Shown piece after piece: positions 7,681 through 12,322 of a stretch of 12,322 nt of DNA. The stretch covers positions 1 to 12,322 of the forward strand of contig MU401031.1 in NCBI GenBank assembly GCA_022578965.1, in the 5' to 3' direction. Below the pieces are notes generated by a model. The model saw only the letters and a list, made by a program, of their open reading frames with translations. It did not search any database and was not told the origin of the DNA. Origin of the DNA: Xylaria sp. FL1777. Taxonomy: Eukaryota; Ascomycota; Sordariomycetes; Xylariales; Xylariaceae. Every line of letters begins with the position of its first letter. Position 1 is the stretch's first letter. The position numbers and the translations under genes were made by a program.

Positions 7681-7758
7681 AAGTTTAAAGCTTAATAAAC
7701 TTAACGCTTAAGTTTATTAAGTTTAAAGCTTAATAAACTTAACGCTTAAGTTTATTAA
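7681..7758. repeat. 38-bp tandem duplication, two identical units
   Basis: AAGTTTAAAGCTTAATAAAC followed by TTAACGCTTAAGTTTATT occurs at 7681 and again at 7719 without a difference. A broken third unit may precede it near 7655 (AATAAACTTAATG). The unit is itself full of inverted pieces (AACTTA/TAAGTTTATTAAG, CTTAAG). It occupies the mirror position of the 26-bp array at 5202-5331 and shares the GCTTAnTAAnCTTA theme with it. Confidence 0.9.
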
Positions 7759-8471
7759 ATCTATGCATTAAACCTTTATAGTAGTTTAAATATATATTTT
7801 TTTAATAAATAGAACTCTTTTTATATATGCTTTTTTTATACTTGGCTTTTTAATTAGCTTAGTTAGCTTATTTTGTAATATTATCTTTTTTTTTTTGTAA
7901 TTATTGTTTTAATAATTCTATATTTTTTTTTTCGTAAGTTTTTTTTTTTTATTTCCTGTTTTTTGTTTTTTGTGCTTATTATGTTTAGTAGGGTTTTTAA
8001 AAAATCTTGCTTATTGCGTTTTAAACAAAAAGCTCAATAAAATTTTGCTTTGCTTTTTTTTATTAAACTAAAATTAATTAAAATAGCTTTATACTTTTGT
8101 TGCAATTATTATAGCATAAAATGTTTAATATTAAAATCTAACTTTAATTAATGTATTAAATGTATTATAGCTAAACAAGCAAATTGCAACGCTAAAAGTT
8201 TATTTTTAAAGTAAATATAGCAGTTTACTTTTTAGTACAAAAAGCTAAAAAATGAATTAAACTTGCTAATAAAAAAGCATAAAAAAATAAGTGCAAAAAT
8301 TTGCTGTTTTAAACAATAAAAAAAACTATAGCAAAAAAAAATAGCTGCTATTATAGCTTATAGTTTAAGTAGTTTAAAAAAGCTTAAATAAGTTAAAGCA
8401 AAAAAGCGTTATATAGCTAAAAAACAAAAATAGCACGTTAAAGCAATATAGCTATTACTAGTTATTTTTTT
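7759..8471. other. Non-coding flank between the inner repeat and Gypsy copy B
   Basis: No coding frame or RNA gene is seen. It contains long T tracts (7850-7960) and a GTAGGG patch near 7988. In reverse complement it has patchy, gapped similarity to 4491-5201. Length from the inner repeat to the Gypsy edge (about 858 bp) is close to that on the left (about 871 bp), which supports a common origin of the two flanks in spite of the divergence. Confidence 0.5.
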
Positions 8472-8545
8472 AAAGCTTAATTAAAACGTACTAAACGTTT
8501 TGTTTAAAGTTAATTCTTTTTTTTTAGCTTTAGCTAGTTAAAATA

Positions 8546-9001
8546 TTAACAGTAAAACTAGTTTATAATTATTTTAGCAGTTTTTAAATATTTTTTAAGT
8601 TTTTAAGTATTATTAGGATATAAGTATTCTTTTTATTTAATAAAATACTTAACGTTATTATTGTTTTAACAAAAATTTAATATATTTTTAACTTTATAAA
8701 TGTTTTAATCCGTTTTTATTTCTAGTTATGTTTTAATAAATATTTTAATAAGTGCTAGTTCTAATAAAAAAATGTAAAAAATAAAGTAAATTTATATGTT
8801 TTTTAGTAATAATAGTTTATAGTTAGTAAATAAAATAACTTTCTTAATTTTAAAAAGGCTAAGTTTTTTAAATTTTAATTTATTGCTTAGTTGTTTTGTT
8901 TTAATTTAAAAAATATTAATGTTTGCATTTTGTTTTTATTATAGCAAATAAACCTTGTTTTTTTTTAAAGGTTAGTTTTTTAGTTCGTTTTTTATTATAG
9001 T
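8546..9001 (-). pseudogene. GPY/F module and chromodomain relic, copy B
   Basis: Read on the complement, the chromodomain core is F-I-K-stop-K-E-Y-L-Y-P-N-N-T-stop-K-L (family Y-L-V-K-W-x-x-Y-x-x-x-D-N-T-W-E-P-L). It is followed by Y-L-K-T-A-K-I-I-I-N-stop-F-Y-C and the stop. Copy B keeps a Glu (GAA) where copy A has Lys and a Pro (CCT) where copy A has Ala, showing partly complementary damage. The run of nine T at 8958-8966 marks the frame break upstream. Confidence 0.85.
8958..8966 (-). repeat. 9-base poly(T) run (A on coding strand), copy B
   Basis: Partner of the ten-A run at 3995-4004. The flanks are the same in both copies (CCTTT and CAAGG on the coding strand), so the one-base length difference lies in the run itself. 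Confidence 0.85.
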
Positions 9002-9110
9002 ATACTAACATTTATTATTATAAAAACTAAAAATATAGTTATAGTTTAGCTTATAACGTTTTAATTTCTGTTGCAATAGTTTTTATTTAAAGTGTTATAA
9101 TTAAAATAGC

Positions 9111-9827
9111 AAGTGCTTTTATTAATGTTTTTTTTTGTTTTTTAGTAATTGCTTGCTATTTATAAACAGCTTTATATAAAAATATGTTTATATTTTTATT
9201 TATTAATATATTATATAAAATTTATGCTATTAATAATAGTTTTACTTAATTATTTTATTAATAATTAATATAACTTTATAAATATTGTTTTAATATTTAG
9301 TTTAGTTTTTTTGTTTGTTTATTTGTTTATAAGTAGTAAGCAGTTAAAAACTTTAGTTTAATATTAATAAATTTAAAAAAACTAGTTTTAAACTTAAAAG
9401 TAAACAGTTTATTTCGGTTTAAAATAATTTTTTTTAGTAATTTATGCTTATTTAAATATTAATATATAAAAGCATATATAAATTGTTTAGCTATTATATT
9501 TTCTTTAAACAGTAAAAAATAAGCATACTTAATAAATTTATTAATAATAACTTATATTTTATTATATTGTACTTTTATAACTAAATTAGTTAATAAAAGT
9601 AATACTATAATAAAATCTTAAGCAATAATATATTATGCTTATTTAAGTATTTATATAAATTATAATAGTTTATAAAGCTTATATTAAGTTGCTTTAGCTT
9701 TGTTATAAATATTGCATTTTTTTATAATAAATTTAATTATGTTTTATAATTTTAAAAAATTGTATTTTTTTTATAGTTATTTAACTATTTTTGTTGCTTT
9801 TTAATATTTATATAATAAGTATTTATA
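9111..9827 (-). pseudogene. Integrase relic, copy B
   Basis: The zinc pair reads C-N-I-Y-N on the complement at 9702-9716, so the second Cys is now Tyr (TGC to TAT) whereas copy A keeps C-N-I-C. The first catalytic Asp is intact: ATC at 9615-9617 is GAT on the coding strand, in G-stop-D-F-I context. Near 9410 the S-D-R-D block reads N-R-N-K-L-F-T with CGA (Arg) kept, where copy A has TAA. The DX35E region is otherwise as in copy A. The frame is unbroken across the domain. Confidence 0.9.
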
Positions 9828-10070
9828 AAACTTTTTAATAAACTTGTTTTATAAAAATTTTAGTAAGTAAACCTTACGTTTATATATTAGCTTATTATTT
9901 TTTGATTTTTTGTGCTTTTATAGCTATATTAATTTTTTTAAGTTATAAGCTTATTATAACTATATATTTATAAAGTTTTTAAATATAACTTTAACTTTTA
10001 AGCTTTTATTTTTTTAAAAATGCAATACTTAAATGTTTTTTTTTAAAACTTTAAATTCTTTTTAATTTTA

Positions 10071-10481
10071 TTAGCTAAGTATGTTTGCTTAAATGTTTTT
10101 TTTTTTTTTAATGTAACATATTTTAAAGTTAAATTTAAAGAAAAAAACTATTTAATTTTTATGTTGTTTAGTAATCGTTTATATAATTATAAATTTTGTT
10201 AAGTTTTAATAATTTAAATAAATCTTAATTAGCTTTATAGTTTTTATAAAAAACAGTTTTTATTTTTTAAGTGCTATAATAATTGCAAGTAATTTTTTAT
10301 TATATATAAAGTATTATAATGCTGCATTTTGTAATGCTTTAAAGTAATAAGCTATTAAGTGTTATTTTTTGTTGTTTTTTAGTTGTTTTAAAACTTTTGT
10401 AATTATATTATTTAAAGCATTTATTTTTAGCTTTTTTTTTTTTTATAAATTAAGTAGTTTAACTATAAAATTAAAAATAAC
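10071..10481 (-). pseudogene. RNase H relic, copy B
   Basis: Identified by gap-free pairing with 2480-2890 of copy A, where the RNase H motifs were read. The segments YFKALQN and IYNKKLL lie at the mirrored places on the complement (around 10280-10360). It is in frame with RT and integrase. Confidence 0.8.
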
Positions 10482-10720
10482 TTTTACTTTTAGTTTTTTA
10501 AAAGCTTTTTAAGCTTTTTTTAAAATTAAAAAAGATTTTTCTTTATATTTTTTTTTTGTATACTTTATAAAATAAAATGCTATTTTTCTAAAGTTTTAAA
10601 TTAACATTTAAACATAGTTTAAAAATCTTAATGCTTATTATATATTTATAATAATAGCTAAATTAAATATTTTTTAGTTTTATATTATGTTAATTTTTAA
10701 TTATTAAATTTATATTTGTT

Positions 10721-11420
10721 TTAAAGTAATTGTAAATTTTAAAAAGTTAATTTTTTATGTATGCTATATATATTTTTTTGTATTAAGTTATAATTTTGCT
10801 TGTTTAAATGTTTTTAATACTTAAATTATATGTTTTTTATGTTTTTTTAGTGTTTTAAAGTAAATTAAAATATTATTTAAGTAAATAAACACAAATTTGT
10901 TTAAAAACTTCTATAAAATTATTATTATTATATATTAAAAGCTAGCTAATACATTTTATAGTTTTTATAGTATAATTATATACTTATATAGTTTATATAC
11001 TATTTATATAGTAGTTTTTTATTTTTTTTTTTTAGCTATTTTAATAGCATAATATTTATTTAAAATATTAACTACTATAAACTATTTTGCTTAGCTAATG
11101 TTTTTTTTTATAGTTATTAATAAAATAAAAAAATATTTATTTGTAATAATAATTACATTTAATAATTAATAGTTAATTATTACTTATTATACTAGTTTTT
11201 TTTTTTTATTAATTAGTTGTTTTTTATTTTTTATTTTAAGTATTAATACTATAAAGTATTTAACAAATAACTAAAATTCTTTTAAAAATCTTTTTGCTAA
11301 ATTTTTTTAAATGTATTTTTATAAAGCATTTATTTTATTTAAGCTTATATAGTATACTTAATAAAGCTTTAGTTAATATTTTTCCTTAATAAAAATGTAA
11401 TAATTTTATAAGCTATATTT
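10721..11420 (-). pseudogene. Reverse transcriptase relic, copy B
   Basis: On the complement, 10869-10883 reads Y-L-N-N-I, the catalytic Y-L-D-D-I box with both Asp changed to Asn as in copy A. F-V-F-I precedes it and L-I-Y-F-K-T-L-K-K-H follows. Copy B keeps TAC for the Tyr and GTG for a Val that are TAT and ATG in copy A. The mirrored thumb motif I-N-F-L is at about 10740. It is confidently the same domain. Confidence 0.9.
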
Positions 11421-11426
11421 AAAAAG

Positions 11427-11445
11427 TTTTTTTTTTTTTTTTTTT
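11427..11445 (-). repeat. 19-base poly(T) run, partner of 1516-1534
   Basis: Mirror of the 19-A run in copy A, the same length in both copies, between the protease and RT parts of pol. The frame change between protease and RT is therefore shared by both copies and probably older than their separation. Confidence 0.85.
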
Positions 11446-11527
11446 AAATAGTTTATAAAATTTATAATATACTTTTAGTATTTTGTTTAAAATTTCTTTT
11501 GCGATTTTTTTAATTTTTTTGCTTTAT

Positions 11528-11861
11528 TTTTTACTTTTTTAATTAATAGTTTTTACTTTTTATTAAATTAAAAAGTTATTAATCTTTAGCTATAGTATTT
11601 TTAAAATAATGTTATAATTAAATATATTAGCAATATTTAATATAATTTGCTTTTTATATTTTTATATAAATATATTAAAAAGTTTAGTTTTTTTAAATAT
11701 ATAACTATTATTATAGCTAAAAGTACTTTTATTAAATCTTTTAATTTTTTAAGATTTTTGCTTGTATTTTTAAGAAATTTTATTTTGTTTTATTACTTTA
11801 AGTAAAATTATGTTAGCTTATATTTTTAAGTTAATTAAAATATTATATTTTTTTTTTTAAT
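11528..11861 (-). pseudogene. Retropepsin relic, copy B
   Basis: On the complement the active-site block at about 11806-11838 reads L-I-N-L-K-I-stop-A-N-I-I (family L-I-D-S-G-A-Q-A-N-I-I). The Ala codon GCA has become ATA here, while copy A keeps GCA. The D-x-I-L-G block pairs with 1342-1377 of copy A. Confidence 0.7.
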
Positions 11862-12322
11862 ATATAAGTTTAATTTTAAATTAGTTTTGCTAATTATTAC
11901 ATTAAACTTTATATAAAGCTTTAGTTTTTTTAGCTACTTGTTGCTTTTTTAGCAAATATTTATTTTGTTTTTTGATTTTTTTTTGTAAAATGTTTAAATG
12001 CTTGTTTTTTTTAGTATTTTAAATGTTATTATACTTTATTTTATTTTTGCTTTTAGTTAAACTTTAAATTATAGTTTTTAAGCTTTTTTATTTTTAGTAA
12101 CTATTTTTTAATATAATTATGCTTTAATTAGCTAATAATATTTATAACAGTTGTTTTTATATTTTTTTAAAATAATATTATAAGTATAATTAAAATCTTT
12201 TTTAAATATTATAAATCTTTGTAAATTTTTATAATAAACTATAATTATAACTAACTATTTTAATTTATAAAAGTTTTATATTTTTATTTTTGTAATTTGT
12301 TTAAAAAACTAATTATTTTTTA

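Larger units (their letters stand above)
8546..11911 (-). pseudogene. Gypsy pol polyprotein relic, copy B
   Basis: Mirror of pol in copy A. Expected domain positions from the pairing rule: protease about 11528-11861, RT 10721-11420, RNase H 10071-10481, integrase 9111-9827, GPY/F plus chromodomain 8546-9001. The stop (TTA on + at 8546-8548) matches the stop at 4414 of copy A. The reading frame holds from RT to the end of integrase. The run 8958-8966 (nine T) then breaks it by a different amount than the ten-A run of copy A. Stops are dense throughout, so no product is possible. Confidence 0.88.
8472..12322 (-). mobile_element. RIP-degraded Ty3/Gypsy chromovirus, copy B (5' end outside window)
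   Basis: Second copy of the same element, read right to left. The + strand is T-rich here because the A-rich coding strand is the complement. All pol domains found in copy A are present at the mirrored positions. The copy is cut by the right window edge within the candidate gag region. It shares with copy A the frame switch at the 19-base run, but has its own set of substitutions. For example, the first integrase Asp is still GAT (9615-9617 as ATC on +), whereas the second zinc Cys is lost. It is not an exact copy, so a simple assembly duplication is unlikely. Confidence 0.9.
8472..12322 (-). repeat. Right arm of the long outer inverted repeat
   Basis: Reverse-complement partner of 639-4490, truncated by the window end. 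See the anchor positions under the left arm. The shared inner edge (about 4490 and 8472) is where gap-free pairing gives way to gapped, weak similarity. Confidence 0.93.

Noticed and set aside
1..12322. Mitochondrial, apicoplast or Plasmodium-like AT-rich DNA
   Set aside because: No tRNA, rRNA or organelle gene is visible, and the recovered coding relics are a chromovirus-type Gypsy pol with RIP-type damage.
639..12322. Inverted arms as an assembly or chimeric-read artefact
   Set aside because: The arms differ at many sites (13 in 175 bp where counted), each copy with private changes, which a duplicated read would not give.

Overview
The window is extremely AT-rich (well under 20 % G+C by eye, lowest in the outer thirds) and holds no intact gene. 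It reads as a heterochromatic, transposon-filled block of a filamentous ascomycete whose repeats have been destroyed by repeat-induced point mutation (RIP). Two things support this. The repeat copies differ from each other almost only by C/T and G/A transitions. Reading the mutated DNA in frame recovers the signature motifs of a fungal Ty3/Gypsy chromovirus (protease, reverse transcriptase, RNase H, integrase, chromodomain), with TAA/TAG codons where Gln, Arg or Trp codons stood.

Layout: (1) 1-~4490, + strand, Gypsy copy A: candidate gag, then pol, which ends near 4416. (2) ~4491-5361, poorly conserved flank with a 26-bp tandem array at its inner end. (3) 5362-5613, a ~250-bp repeat. (4) 5614-7364, single-copy 'loop' containing an 87-bp tandem array (about 7.5 units) and the least AT-rich DNA of the window. 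(5) 7365-7613, the 250-bp repeat again, inverted. (6) 7614-8471, poorly conserved flank with a 38-bp tandem duplication. (7) ~8472-12322, - strand, Gypsy copy B, cut by the right window edge before its 5' end.

Copies A and B face each other tail to tail. Position x in copy A pairs with 12961 - x in copy B from the window edge (639/12322) to about 3990. After one homopolymer difference the sum is 12962, to about 4490/8472. The inner 250-bp pair has almost the same centre (sums about 12975), and the two flanks with their tandem arrays also sit at mirror positions. The whole window therefore behaves as one giant imperfect palindrome with arms of about 5 kb and a 1.75-kb loop. No element here looks able to move: catalytic residues are lost and stops are dense. 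The main interest is the palindromic architecture, the record of RIP followed by homopolymer slippage, and the unexplained 29-codon repeat in the loop.
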